The translations under genes were made by a program, and so were the position numbers. This document shows, piece after piece, positions 43,231 through 52,006 of a stretch of 64,000 nucleotides of DNA. Where the stretch lies: positions 1 to 64,000 of the forward strand of contig DAHUYW010000016.1 in NCBI GenBank assembly GCA_027306915.1. The letters run 5' to 3'. Source of the DNA: Spirochaetales bacterium. Lineage in GTDB: Bacteria > Spirochaetota > Spirochaetia > DAHUYW01. The stretch's first letter is position 1; every line of letters starts with the position of its first letter. The notes beneath the pieces were generated by a model that saw nothing but the letters and a program-made list of their open reading frames with translations, was not told the origin of the DNA and ran no database searches.

Positions 43231-44241
43231 ATGGAAACGTCGAAGCTCGTTCGTACATCATCATCCAAGCGCATCCAGGTCTTCGTCCTGGACAATCTCA
43301 TCTGGGTGATCATGATCGTCCTCTTCGTCATCTTCTCGCTGACGATTCCGAATTTCTTCACAATCCTCAACATCCACTTCATGTTCTACGACGCCTCCGC
43401 AATCGGCATGCTCGTCTTTGCCCAGGCGCTCATCCTCGTTAGCGGGAACATGGACCTGTCGGTGGCACGCAACGCAGGGCTTACCGCGATGTTCATCGGG
43501 ATGCTCGTCAAGGTGTGGGCCGTTGGGGTAATCCCGCCATGGGCCGGCATCATCCTCATGCCGCTCTTCGGGGGACTTCTCGGGGCGGTGAACGGCGTGC
43601 TCGTGGGCAAGGTGAAGATCAACCCCTTCCTGGCGACGCTCGCCACCTTCCTCATCTACGACTGGATGACCTACGTCATCAACGAGGGGGCCATAATCAA
43701 TCTCGGCAAGGCGCTCGACTTCCCGGGCGGCGGCACGATCTTCGGGCTCCACTTCGCGATCGTGGTGCTCATAGGCGTGTGCGCCATACTCTACTACCTG
43801 CTCCAGCACACCCGCTTCGGATCCTACCTGCGCGCGATCGGCGGCAATCCGGAGGCGGCCGGGATGCTCGGCATCAACCTTACCTCGATGAACTTCTGGG
43901 TCTTCACGATAGCCGGCGTGCTGGGAGGAACCTCGGGCCTGCTGTACACCGGCTACCTCCGCTCGATTCCGAGCACCATCGCCTCCGGCGATGCAATCTT
44001 CCTTTCCTTCGCGGGAGCGATCATCGGAGGAGTGAGCCTCCGGGGCGGCGAGGGCTCGATCATCGGGGCGCTCGGCGGAGTGCTCCTCCTCGGGCTCATC
44101 GATACCGGCACAACCATGACCTCGGTCGCTCCGGCGCTGCGCGGGGTCATCAACGGGCTTATCCTGCTCCTCGCGATTCTCATCAACAAGTCGCGGGTCG
44201 ATCTGCGTGACCGCATCCTCATGCCGCGACAGGCCCAGTAG
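43231..44241 (+). CDS. Sugar ABC transporter permease (RbsC type)
   Basis: 336 residues with about ten hydrophobic segments. LVSGNMDLSVARNAGLTAM near 80, KINPFLATLATFLIY near 130, LRAIGGNPEAAGMLGI near 205 and FAGAIIGGVSLRGGEGSIIGA near 265 are classic BPD_transp_2 features. It forms the homodimeric channel of the importer. ATG 43231 has GGGAGG; the upstream in-frame stretch is the intercistronic region. ATPase follows after 28 bases. Confidence 0.93.
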   Translation: METSKLVRTSSSKRIQVFVLDNLIWVIMIVLFVIFSLTIPNFFTILNIHFMFYDASAIGMLVFAQALILVSGNMDLSVARNAGLTAMFIGMLVKVWAVGVIPPWAGIILMPLFGGLLGAVNGVLVGKVKINPFLATLATFLIYDWMTYVINEGAIINLGKALDFPGGGTIFGLHFAIVVLIGVCAILYYLLQHTRFGSYLRAIGGNPEAAGMLGINLTSMNFWVFTIAGVLGGTSGLLYTGYLRSIPSTIASGDAIFLSFAGAIIGGVSLRGGEGSIIGALGGVLLLGLIDTGTTMTSVAPALRGVINGLILLLAILINKSRVDLRDRILMPRQAQ

Positions 44242-44269
44242 CACAGCAGGAACGAGGGAGGAATCTACG

Positions 44270-45067
44270 ATGGCGAAGAACCAGTCGGAGGGCAAAGGGG
44301 CGGCCAAGGAGCAGGGGGTCCCGCTCATCCGTTTCGAAAAGATAGGCAAGTACTATGGCACGGTGCACGCCCTGCGAAGCGTGAGCTTTGCGGTACACCC
44401 GGGAGAGTGCATCGGATTCATCGGCGACAACGGAGCCGGGAAGTCGACCCTTATCAAGATCGTCTCCGGGGTCACCCCGAAGTCGAGCGGGAGCATCTAC
44501 TGGAAGGGCGATGAGGTCGAGATCGCCTCGGTCAAGACCGCGCGCAAGCTCGGCATAGAGACGGTCTACCAGGACCGGGCGGTTGTCGGCTCGATGAGCG
44601 TGGCCGAGAACATCTTCATGGGGCGCGAGCTCATGAAGCCCTTCCTTGGGATCTTACCGCGCCTCGACAAGAAGCGCATGCGCGAAGAGGCGGGGCGGCT
44701 CGTCGTCGACCTGAAGCTCAATATCCCTTCACCGGACCACCTTGTTCGCTTCTGCTCGGGAGGCGAGATGCAGGGGGTGGCGATCTCGCGGGCCATGCAC
44801 TTCCGCGCATCGCTCGTCATCCTGGACGAACCTACAACCGCCCTTGCCGTGAGCGGCGCCCAGCAGGTCCTCAACTTCATCCGCCGGCTCAAGGAGGAGG
44901 GAATCGCCTGCATCTTCGTCACTCACAATCTTCACGATGTCTACGAAGTTGCCGATCGCTTCATCGTGATGTTCCAGGGCGAGGTCGTTGCGGACATCAA
45001 GAGGAATGACACGACGGTCGAGGGTCTCATCGACCTCCAACTCGCGCGCAAGGCAAAGGGCGCGTAG
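44270..45067 (+). CDS. Sugar ABC transporter ATP-binding protein, single NBD (FrcA type)
   Basis: 265 residues, one NBD only, in contrast to the two-domain ATPase at 110-1627. Walker A is GDNGAGKST, Q-loop VYQDRAVVGSMSV, signature CSGGEMQGVAISRA, Walker B LVILDEPTTAL, H-loop FVTHNLHD. The FCSGGE signature departs from LSGGQ. It would act as a homodimer with the upstream permease, as in fructose FrcABC systems. ATG 44270 has GAGGGAGG upstream. Confidence 0.92.
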   Translation: MAKNQSEGKGAAKEQGVPLIRFEKIGKYYGTVHALRSVSFAVHPGECIGFIGDNGAGKSTLIKIVSGVTPKSSGSIYWKGDEVEIASVKTARKLGIETVYQDRAVVGSMSVAENIFMGRELMKPFLGILPRLDKKRMREEAGRLVVDLKLNIPSPDHLVRFCSGGEMQGVAISRAMHFRASLVILDEPTTALAVSGAQQVLNFIRRLKEEGIACIFVTHNLHDVYEVADRFIVMFQGEVVADIKRNDTTVEGLIDLQLARKAKGA

Positions 45068-45150
45068 CGCGGGCTGACTGGACTCGCTGCCCTCGGGGTT
45101 GGCGGCGCCCGCTCCTTCACGTATCTTCTTGCAGTGAGGATCACCCTTCC

Positions 45151-45864
45151 ATGAAGAAGTCGGCCGCCGCCGGTGCGAGCGCGCACCAGGGTGGTGAGGA
45201 GCGCGCCGCCGCTGCAAGCCTCTCGCTCTGTGAGGCCCGGGTCACCGAAAACATCGAGATAGCGCCGGGCGTCTATCTCCTCAAGTATCCGCGGACGCAC
45301 GACTTCCTTCCGGGGCAGGTCGTCGGAATCACCGTGGACCGGCGGATTGTCCCCCGCTTCTACAGCATTGCAAGCGGCATCGACGAGCCCTTCATCGATA
45401 TTCTCTATGACGTCCTCCCCGAGGGAGAGCTTACCCCGCTCCTGTCGCGCCTCGGAAGCGGCGACCTTCTCCTCGTCTCCCGCGCTACCGGGGGCTTTGT
45501 GGATACCGCCGAGCCCGGCTGGTGGATCGCCACCGGGACCGGTATCGCTCCCTTCGTCTCGATGGCCAAGTCCGGCCTTGCCAGCGCCAAACGCCTCGTC
45601 CACGGCAGCAGGGCGGTCGCCGGCTTCCACTTCCGCAAGTACTTTACCAACCTTCTCGCAGATCGCTATATTTGTTGCAGCTCGCAGGAGAGGGCGGACG
45701 GGGTCTTCGCGGGAAGGCTCACCGAATGGCTTTCGCGGCAAGCGCTACCGGCGGACCAGCGCTATCTCCTCTGCGGAAGCGCGGGGATGGTCGTGGACGT
45801 CCGGGACCTTCTCATCGGGAAGGGCGTGCCCTTCAAGCAGGTGCTTTCTGAGATCTACTTCTGA
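45151..45864 (+). CDS. Ferredoxin-NADP reductase-like flavoprotein
   Basis: 237 residues, close to bacterial Fpr. After a 25-residue low-complexity N-terminus, the FAD domain has FLPGQVVGI and the RFYSIAS flavin motif (near 70), and the NAD(P) domain has WWIATGTGIAPFVSM (near 128) and LLCGSAGMV (near 208). It shuttles electrons between NADPH and ferredoxin or flavodoxin. It may start a housekeeping unit with rlmN, 6 bases downstream, a radical-SAM enzyme that needs reduced flavodoxin or ferredoxin, so their pairing is sensible. Confidence 0.88.
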   Translation: MKKSAAAGASAHQGGEERAAAASLSLCEARVTENIEIAPGVYLLKYPRTHDFLPGQVVGITVDRRIVPRFYSIASGIDEPFIDILYDVLPEGELTPLLSRLGSGDLLLVSRATGGFVDTAEPGWWIATGTGIAPFVSMAKSGLASAKRLVHGSRAVAGFHFRKYFTNLLADRYICCSSQERADGVFAGRLTEWLSRQALPADQRYLLCGSAGMVVDVRDLLIGKGVPFKQVLSEIYF

Positions 45865-45870
45865 CGAAAG

Positions 45871-46911
45871 ATGAACGAGCCCCTCTTCGGCAAAACCCTC
45901 TCCGAGCTTCGCGCTCTCGTTTTGGAGCTCGACGAGCCCTCCTTTGTCGCCGCGCAGCTCGCGGACTGGCTCTACAAGAAGGGGGCGGGCGATTTCGACT
46001 CCATGCACAACCTTCCCAAGCGACTACGCGCCGCCTTGAGCGAGCGCTTCGAGATCGGCCGGCGAGAGCCCGAGCGCGTGAGCCTTTCAAGCGATGGCAC
46101 GAAAAAATATCTCTATCCAACCGCTCACGCGCGATTTGTCGAGACAGCCTACATTCCCGAGGGTGAGCGCGCCACGCTCTGTGTCTCGACGCAGGTCGGC
46201 TGCAAGATGGGATGCCTCTTTTGCATGACTGGGAAGCAGGGCTTTCAAGGGCAGCTCACGTCCGGCGAGATCCTGAGCCAGTACCGGAGCCTTCCGGAGG
46301 CCGAGCGGATCACCAATATCGTCTACATGGGCATGGGCGAGCCGCTCGACAACCTTGAGGCCGTTCTTTCGAGTCTCGAGATACTCACTGCCGATTGGGG
46401 CTTTGCCCTGAGCCCCCGCCGAATCACCGTCTCGACCGTGGGGATCATTCCCGCCATGCGTACCTTCCTCGAGCGCACCGAGTGCCACCTCGCCGTGAGC
46501 CTCCATTCGCCCTTCGATGAAGAAAGGCGAAGGCTCATGCCGGTTCAGAACGTCTACCCCCTTGCAGAGGTTCTTGCTGCGCTCCGAAAGAGTCCGATTG
46601 CCCGCCGCAGGCGGATCTCCTTCGAATACATCATGTTTGACGGCCTGAACGACACCCCGCGCCACGCCAAGGAGCTCGTTCGAATTCTTTCCGGCCTGCG
46701 CTGCAGGATCAACCTTATCCGCTTTCATCCGATCCCCGGCACCCCGCTCCAAAGCTCTCCCGATGCGACCATGGTTCGCTTCGAGCAGCAGCTTAAGGGC
46801 AGCGGGATCATGACGACCATTCGCGCCTCGCGCGGCCAGGACATCATGGCCGCCTGCGGCCTCCTTTCGACCAGGGCGCTCGTCGGCGCAGGCGGAGAGG
46901 TCGACTACTGA
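45871..46911 (+). CDS. rlmN: 23S rRNA/tRNA adenine-C2 methyltransferase RlmN
   Basis: 346 residues, normal for RlmN. The radical-SAM cluster motif is CKMGCLFC (CxxxCxxC) near 110, followed by MGMGEPLDN, LAVSLHSP and the C-terminal ASRGQDIMAACG, whose cysteine is the methyl-carrying residue. It methylates A2503 of 23S rRNA and A37 of some tRNAs. It begins 6 bases after the reductase stop. Confidence 0.97.
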   Translation: MNEPLFGKTLSELRALVLELDEPSFVAAQLADWLYKKGAGDFDSMHNLPKRLRAALSERFEIGRREPERVSLSSDGTKKYLYPTAHARFVETAYIPEGERATLCVSTQVGCKMGCLFCMTGKQGFQGQLTSGEILSQYRSLPEAERITNIVYMGMGEPLDNLEAVLSSLEILTADWGFALSPRRITVSTVGIIPAMRTFLERTECHLAVSLHSPFDEERRRLMPVQNVYPLAEVLAALRKSPIARRRRISFEYIMFDGLNDTPRHAKELVRILSGLRCRINLIRFHPIPGTPLQSSPDATMVRFEQQLKGSGIMTTIRASRGQDIMAACGLLSTRALVGAGGEVDY

Positions 46912-46934
46912 CCGCCATCCAAGGAGCGTGCCCC

Positions 46935-47852
46935 ATGCGAAGAGCCTTCGTACGTAACGGCCGCCGTGCATTTCTCTTCGGCGGTGCCGCCCTTCTGCTC
47001 GCGCTGCTGCCCCTACGGGCGTTCGCCGAGAGCGGGTATCTGACCTCGGTCGCCTCGCTCAGGAGCGACCTCGATTCCCCCGGACTCCTAGTCCTCGACG
47101 CCCGTTCCCCGGAGGAATACGCCCTTGGCCACATCCCGGGCGCCGTCAATCTCTCGCCGCACTCCCTCGACCGCACCGTGACGCTCGCTTCGGGCGCCTC
47201 TGTGCCTTCGATGGTGAAACCCGCCTCCGAGGTCACCGCGATCTTCCAGGCGATCGGCATGGATGCCGCGAGCAAGGTCGTCGTCTACGCCGACCGCTTC
47301 GAGCCGTCAGCAACCCGTCTCTTCTGGGTGCTCGACTACTACGGCAAGCGTCGCATCTCGCTCCTTGACGGCGGGCTCGCAGCATGGGAGCGCGACGGCG
47401 GTCCTCTTTCGGACGCCGCACCCTCTCCCGGCTCGCAAGGCGATTTCGTCGCGGCTCCCGACCCGGACAAGATAGCAGACTATGGATACGTCCAGCGTCA
47501 CCTCGGAAGCGAGTCGACGGAGGTCTGCGACGCCCTGTCCGGCGATTCCTTCGCGCAGGGCGCGATCCCGGGCTCGGTGAGCCTCCCGGCGGCCGGCTTC
47601 AGCGACGAGGGAACCTTGGCGGCCCGCACCGCATGGCTGGCAGAAACGATGCGCGAGCACCATCTCGCCCCCGACCGCGAGGTGATCTTCTACTGCGCTA
47701 CCGGATACCTTTCCTCGATGGACTATTTCATAGCGCGCCTCCTCGCTTACCAGCGCGTGCGGCTCTACGACGGGTCGCTCGCCGACTGGAGGGCGCGCGG
47801 CGGGCGGCTTGTGCCGGACGGCGAAGGCCCAGGGACGGGCGGTGGCGGCTGA
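46935..47852 (+). CDS. Exported two-domain sulfurtransferase (rhodanese)
   Basis: 305 residues: signal peptide (ALLLALLPLRAFA) preceded by a double-arginine-containing NGRRAF, then two rhodanese domains. The first (about 45-150) has LLVLDARSPEEYALGHIPGAVN and an aspartate in place of the active cysteine (VYADRFEPSATR). The second (about 165-290) has FYCATGYLSS with the catalytic cysteine near 257. It transfers sulfane sulfur, in the periplasm. It follows rlmN by 23 bases. The arginine pair could be a Tat signal, but the motif is incomplete. Confidence 0.88.
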   Translation: MRRAFVRNGRRAFLFGGAALLLALLPLRAFAESGYLTSVASLRSDLDSPGLLVLDARSPEEYALGHIPGAVNLSPHSLDRTVTLASGASVPSMVKPASEVTAIFQAIGMDAASKVVVYADRFEPSATRLFWVLDYYGKRRISLLDGGLAAWERDGGPLSDAAPSPGSQGDFVAAPDPDKIADYGYVQRHLGSESTEVCDALSGDSFAQGAIPGSVSLPAAGFSDEGTLAARTAWLAETMREHHLAPDREVIFYCATGYLSSMDYFIARLLAYQRVRLYDGSLADWRARGGRLVPDGEGPGTGGGG

Positions 47853-47897
47853 GCAGGCGGCGACCGTCCGCAACCCACCAAATGCAGGAGCTACACA

Positions 47898-49457
47898 ATG
47901 CAGCGTGACGATTTGTTGCACAAACTGGAGAGGCATCCCGATACCTGGGATTTCATTGTCATCGGCGGCGGCGCGACCGGCCTGGGGGTCGCTATCGAGG
48001 CATCATCGCGAGGGTATGCGACGCTCCTTCTGGAGCAGAGCGATTTCGCCAAGGGAACCTCCAGTCGAAGCACGAAGCTTGTTCATGGAGGCGTGCGCTA
48101 CCTCAGGCAGGGCAACCTCTCCCTGGTGCTTGAGGCGTTGAAGGAGCGCGGGCTCCTCTATCAAAACGCTCCGCATCTCGTGCGGAATCTCCCCTTCGTC
48201 GTTCCCACCTACGACTGGTGGGAAGGACCGTTCTATGGGGTCGGCCTCAAGCTGTACGACACCATGGCGGGACGACAGGGCTTTGGGCACTCTCGAAGGC
48301 TCACCCGGGAAGAGACGCGGGAGATGATCCCCACCATCGAGATGGAGGGCCTGCGCGGGGGGATAGTCTATCACGACGGCCAATTTGACGATGCCCGCCT
48401 CGCCGTCCACATGGCGTGGACGGCCGTGGAGCAGGGGGCAGTGCCGCTGAACTACATGCGGGTGAGCGGGCTTCGCAAATCAAACGGAACCGTGCGGGGG
48501 GTCACGGCAATCGAGGCGGAGAGCGGGAAGAGCTACAACATCGAGGGCAGGGTCGTTGTGAATGCGACCGGCCCCTTTAGCGATGGCGTGCGACTGATGG
48601 ACGATCCGCAATCCGCGCGCATGATCCGGCCGAGCCAGGGCGTTCATATCGTGTTGAAACGATCCTTCCTGCCGGGGAGCTCCGCGGTGATGGTGCCCCA
48701 CACTGCCGACGGTCGAGTTCTCTTCGCGATACCCTGGCACGACCGGGTTGTCGTTGGCACCACCGACACCATGATCGATGAGGCCTCGCTCGAGCCGACG
48801 CCTCTGCCGGAAGAGGTGGATTTCATCCTGGAGCACGCGGCGAGGTACCTGACCAAAGATCCTCAAAGATCCGACATCTTGAGCGCCTACGCCGGAGTTC
48901 GGCCGCTGGTCAGTCTCGATGGGGATCAGGGAACCGCATCCATATCGCGCGACCACACGATAAGCATTTCGCGCTCCGGTCTGGTCACCGTTGCCGGCGG
49001 CAAGTGGACGACCTACCGCCGAATGGCCGAGGATACCGTCGACCAGGCGGTCATTCTCGCGGAGCTGCCCGAGAAGGAAAGCGTCAGCCGACACCTCCAC
49101 ATTCACGGCTACCACGCCGAGCCCAGCAAGCTCGGCGATCTCTCGGTGTATGGCACCGATGCCGAAGCCATCCGAGGCCTCGTCGCCGAAAACCCCAGGC
49201 TCGGGGAGACTCTCCACCCGGAGATGCCGGTCCTGCGGGCCGAAGTGGTCTGGGCGGCGCGCAGCGAGATGGCGCGGACGGTGGAGGATGTCCTCGCCCG
49301 CCGGACCCGTTCCCTCCTCTTGGATGCGAAAGCAAGCGTGGCGATGGCCCCGGAGGTCGCGGAGCTTCTGGCGCGCGAGCTGGGAAGGGACCTGTCCTGG
49401 CGAACTCGCCAGGTGGAAGAATATGCAGCGCTTGCCCAGAGGTATCTGCCGCGCTGA
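47898..49457 (+). CDS. glpD: FAD-dependent glycerol-3-phosphate dehydrogenase
   Basis: 519 residues, in line with GlpD. The dinucleotide motif is DFIVIGGGATGLGVAIEA, followed by the diagnostic TSSRSTKLVHGGVRYL; GTTDTMIDEASLEPTP and VAGGKWTTYR are also conserved. It oxidises glycerol-3-phosphate to dihydroxyacetone phosphate at the membrane, feeding electrons to quinone. GCAGGAG precedes ATG 47898. It may be co-transcribed with the rhodanese 45 bases upstream. No glpF or glpK is adjacent. Confidence 0.95.
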   Translation: MQRDDLLHKLERHPDTWDFIVIGGGATGLGVAIEASSRGYATLLLEQSDFAKGTSSRSTKLVHGGVRYLRQGNLSLVLEALKERGLLYQNAPHLVRNLPFVVPTYDWWEGPFYGVGLKLYDTMAGRQGFGHSRRLTREETREMIPTIEMEGLRGGIVYHDGQFDDARLAVHMAWTAVEQGAVPLNYMRVSGLRKSNGTVRGVTAIEAESGKSYNIEGRVVVNATGPFSDGVRLMDDPQSARMIRPSQGVHIVLKRSFLPGSSAVMVPHTADGRVLFAIPWHDRVVVGTTDTMIDEASLEPTPLPEEVDFILEHAARYLTKDPQRSDILSAYAGVRPLVSLDGDQGTASISRDHTISISRSGLVTVAGGKWTTYRRMAEDTVDQAVILAELPEKESVSRHLHIHGYHAEPSKLGDLSVYGTDAEAIRGLVAENPRLGETLHPEMPVLRAEVVWAARSEMARTVEDVLARRTRSLLLDAKASVAMAPEVAELLARELGRDLSWRTRQVEEYAALAQRYLPR

Positions 49458-49623
49458 CAGGCTGCCGACAGGCTCGAAGGTGCCCGCCAAGACGGCGTTT
49501 GCACGAATCATCCTGACGCAAGAGGGCGGAGGAGACGCCTGCCGCGCCGGTTCACCCGCTGCGTCAGCGCCCTGCAAAGGCTGGCCCGCGCGCGGCCGCT
49601 CTCACCACTCGCAGCGCAAAAAC

Positions 49624-49661
49624 AGCTCCGCCCCAGCGCAGAGGGCGACGGGGGCGGAGCT
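49624..49661 (-). terminator. Terminator of the OprB porin gene
   Basis: AGCTCCGCCCC and GGGGCGGAGCT form an 11-bp perfect stem around a 16-base loop; on the minus strand it is followed by GTTTTT. It lies 30 bases after the porin stop. The rest of 49458-49690 has no gene that I can see. Confidence 0.75.
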
Positions 49662-49690
49662 TTCAAGGTGGAAGGCTTTTCAGCCTTCGG

Positions 49691-51037
49691 CTACAGGGTG
49701 ACGGTGGCCTGCAAGAGTGCCACGAACGCATCGGGCTCGGTAATCGAGGAGTTGAGCGGATCGGCGATGTTGCCGCCCGGATGCACGATGTACTGCAGGT
49801 CGGGGGTCACCGACCACCAGGGAGTGATCTCGATCTGGTAGGCAAGCTCGGCCACCATCTCGTAGTCGGGTATCGGCTGCGGGGTACCGCCGGCTGCGTT
49901 CTGATCCTGGATGAGATTTATCTGGCTCGAGCCGATTCCGTCATACCCGAAGGCAAGGCCTAGGACGTCATCGGGCCGAGCGGAGAAGGGTCCGGTCCAC
50001 GCGAGCCCGGCCTGGGCATCGATCATGATGAGGTTGCGATCGGGCGGCGCCCACGCTCCCCGCACGAAGGCCGCCAGATTCCTGTCCTTCGACCCCTGCC
50101 AGAAGGTCTGATTGAGCGCGGCATAGATCACCTCGTTGCCCTTAAGCGACGCCCCGGTCTCGAGGTTCGGGAAGGTGAGGGTGTTGTAGAGCGCTCCGAC
50201 CAGCGCATGGCCCGAGCCGAGCCCGCCGATCGTGTAGTCGAGGTCGGCCTCTCCCACGATCATGGCGCCGTTGTTGAACGTGGAGGCGATTCCGCCCGAG
50301 CTCGTGACCGGGCGGGGCGTGCCGGAGAAGATCGCCGCCTGGAGCGAGAAGGCCTTGCTCGGCGAGACGCGAACGCGCGCCCCGAGCGAATCTTCCGGGA
50401 ACACCGGGCCGCCGCCGGGCATGTCGGCGCCGTCGATCTCCCGATAGGCGAAGTCGCTGTTCAGAAACACGGCTCCAACCGGGTTTTGGTCGAAGTTCTC
50501 GTCCACCCCGAATTGGCCCAGTTGAATCGAGAGGCCGTCCGCGAACAAGGATTGATGAAGGAAGGCGTCATCGAGATAGACCCCCATGGGACCCTCGGTG
50601 AAGGTCACGTCGTTGAGGTTGTAGAGGTAGTGGCTGGTCGGGCCATAGGGGCCTTGAGGAACGCCCGCACTGACCACGGCGGTGAGCCCATGGATCCCGA
50701 TGAGCTTCCCGAAATTGACGCTCAGGAAGGGCGCAAGCTCGCCGGAGTAGGTGATGCCCTGCCGTGCGCCGCCCGCGATAATCCAGGTGGGTACCGCCCA
50801 TTCGGTGGCGCCAAGATGCACCCCGGCATTGCCGAGGGTAGTGCGAAGGCCGAACCAATCTCCGGTCATCTGCTTTCGCGTGAGGACCGAGGAGTCCGCA
50901 TGAACGAAGGCAGGTTGAATCAGCCAGGCAAGGAGAGCGAGGCCGACGAGAAGGGCTCGGCCTTTCGTGGCGCTGCTCGGCTTATGCCCCAACTCCAAGA
51001 TGCCCCGTTGAGCTACCGCTTGAAACAAACCCATCAT
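49691..51037 (-). CDS. OprB-type carbohydrate-selective porin
   Basis: 448 residues with a signal peptide (GLALLAWLIQPAFVHA) and the OprB barrel: TGDWFGLRTTLGNAGV at the mature N-terminus, YNLNDVTFTEGPMGVYLDDAF, FGVDENFDQNPVGAVFLNSDF near 180, and TPWWSVTPDLQYIVHPGG with a final strand LLQATVTL. It lets sugars through the outer membrane. Two consecutive ATG codons follow AGGGGG. It is one base after the DoxX-like gene. OprB proteins are best known from Proteobacteria and Planctomycetes, so transfer is possible. Confidence 0.9.
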   Translation of the reverse strand: MMGLFQAVAQRGILELGHKPSSATKGRALLVGLALLAWLIQPAFVHADSSVLTRKQMTGDWFGLRTTLGNAGVHLGATEWAVPTWIIAGGARQGITYSGELAPFLSVNFGKLIGIHGLTAVVSAGVPQGPYGPTSHYLYNLNDVTFTEGPMGVYLDDAFLHQSLFADGLSIQLGQFGVDENFDQNPVGAVFLNSDFAYREIDGADMPGGGPVFPEDSLGARVRVSPSKAFSLQAAIFSGTPRPVTSSGGIASTFNNGAMIVGEADLDYTIGGLGSGHALVGALYNTLTFPNLETGASLKGNEVIYAALNQTFWQGSKDRNLAAFVRGAWAPPDRNLIMIDAQAGLAWTGPFSARPDDVLGLAFGYDGIGSSQINLIQDQNAAGGTPQPIPDYEMVAELAYQIEITPWWSVTPDLQYIVHPGGNIADPLNSSITEPDAFVALLQATVTL

Positions 51038-51038
51038 G

Positions 51039-51626
51039 CTACCCCCTATCCCGGTTCGCCCGAGAAGCAGGCTCTAGCGGCTTGGTCTCGGGTTGAGGAA
51101 GCGGACCGGATGCGAGGAAGCCGAAATTGCCGAGGCGCGGGGTCAATACCCTGTCCACTCCCATGCACATCCCGGCTCGAGTTGCGAAGAGGGCAAGGAA
51201 GAGGATGGCATAGATAATCGCCGTGCCCACATCGGTCGATCCCGTCGCGTAGGGGCCTCCGAAGCCCTCTGCCGTTGACCAAATGACGAGGGCAAGGATT
51301 CCTCCTCCGACGTCGACTACGTTGCTGAACAGACCGAAGATGAGCCCGATCGCTATCGCGGTCTCGGCTATGGCAACGATGATCCCGAAGGTGGAGGGGG
51401 CTCCCTTCACCAAGTCGATCCAGAAGTTCAGCCACGAAACAACCCACGACGCCTGTCCCTGCACCGCCCCGGAGAGGTAGCTGCTGAAATTGTTGAAGAA
51501 GGCCGGGTGCCACTTGAAGAACGCATCGATGCCCCAGACCAGTCCGAAAAGGATGCGGGCCACACCCAACGCGCGATGGCGCGCCGGTGCAACTACTATT
51601 GCGTGATAGGTGTCAGATCTGCCCAT
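51039..51626 (-). CDS. DoxX/DoxD-like membrane protein
   Basis: 195 residues with four membrane helices. ARILFGLVWGIDAFFKWHPAFF near 25, a periplasmic loop, AIAETAIAIGLIFGLFSNVV near 95, and a C-terminal helix LFLALFATRAGM are characteristic of DoxX/TQO small-subunit-like proteins. The exact role is unclear; relatives are linked to thiosulfate:quinone or redox chemistry. ATG 51626 has AAGGAG eight bases upstream. It is the first gene of the DoxX-OprB unit. Confidence 0.85.
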   Translation of the reverse strand: MGRSDTYHAIVVAPARHRALGVARILFGLVWGIDAFFKWHPAFFNNFSSYLSGAVQGQASWVVSWLNFWIDLVKGAPSTFGIIVAIAETAIAIGLIFGLFSNVVDVGGGILALVIWSTAEGFGGPYATGSTDVGTAIIYAILFLALFATRAGMCMGVDRVLTPRLGNFGFLASGPLPQPETKPLEPASRANRDRG

Positions 51627-51696
51627 AAGTTTTACTCCTTCAGTATGAGTATGGACTCCGCACATTTCTTAGCTTTTTAATCTTCTTTATGAGATT

Positions 51697-51726
51697 ACGA
51701 TAACATTATCTGTCTATTCTTGTCAA
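51697..51726 (-). promoter_or_regulatory. Promoter of the DoxX-OprB unit
   Basis: On the minus strand TTGACA (51726-51721) and TATCGT (51702-51697) are 18 bases apart, with an extended TG before the -10. The start would be near 51690, about 64 bases before ATG 51626. This is part of the AT-rich gap 51627-52006, which otherwise holds the direct repeats and the opposing promoter. Confidence 0.65.
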
Positions 51727-51750
51727 TTAAAATCGTCTTAATCCCAATAA

Positions 51751-51801
51751 TATGACTCAAACACTTATATATGACTGAAACTATACCTATATGAGCGCTG
51801 A
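51751..51801. repeat. Three direct repeats upstream of the porin promoter
   Basis: TATGACTCAAAC (51751), TATGACTGAAAC (51770) and the weaker TATGAGCGCTGA (51790) recur every 19-20 bases, about two helical turns. They lie upstream of the DoxX-OprB -35 box, roughly -60 to -110 from the start, an arrangement seen for activators of the AraC/XylS kind. Confidence 0.55.
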
Positions 51802-51953
51802 GTATCGCTGAAGGGAAAAGAAAACCGCCGCGACCCAGGGAAAGATCGCCGGAGCGAGGGCGCGGAGCGAGGTGCCCGCCCAGCAGATCGCATTTGCTCC
51901 TAATGAAACCAGTGATCGTTACATTGAGAGCTGCCGGTGCCCGCCCTACTCGC

Positions 51954-51984
51954 TTGACATGCTTCGGCGCTTTGCTGGCATACT
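51954..51984 (+). promoter_or_regulatory. Promoter of the Fsr-like MFS gene
   Basis: TTGACA (51954-51959) and CATACT (51979-51984) are 19 bases apart with TGG before the -10. The start would be near 51991, only about 16 bases before ATG 52007, supporting that start. Confidence 0.5.
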
Positions 51985-52006
51985 GTCACCCTATCCGTCA
52001 GACATC

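Noticed and set aside
45068..45150. GC-rich dyad after the single-domain ATPase gene as a terminator
   Set aside because: The stem is only 6 bp with a loop of more than 30 bases and no T-run.
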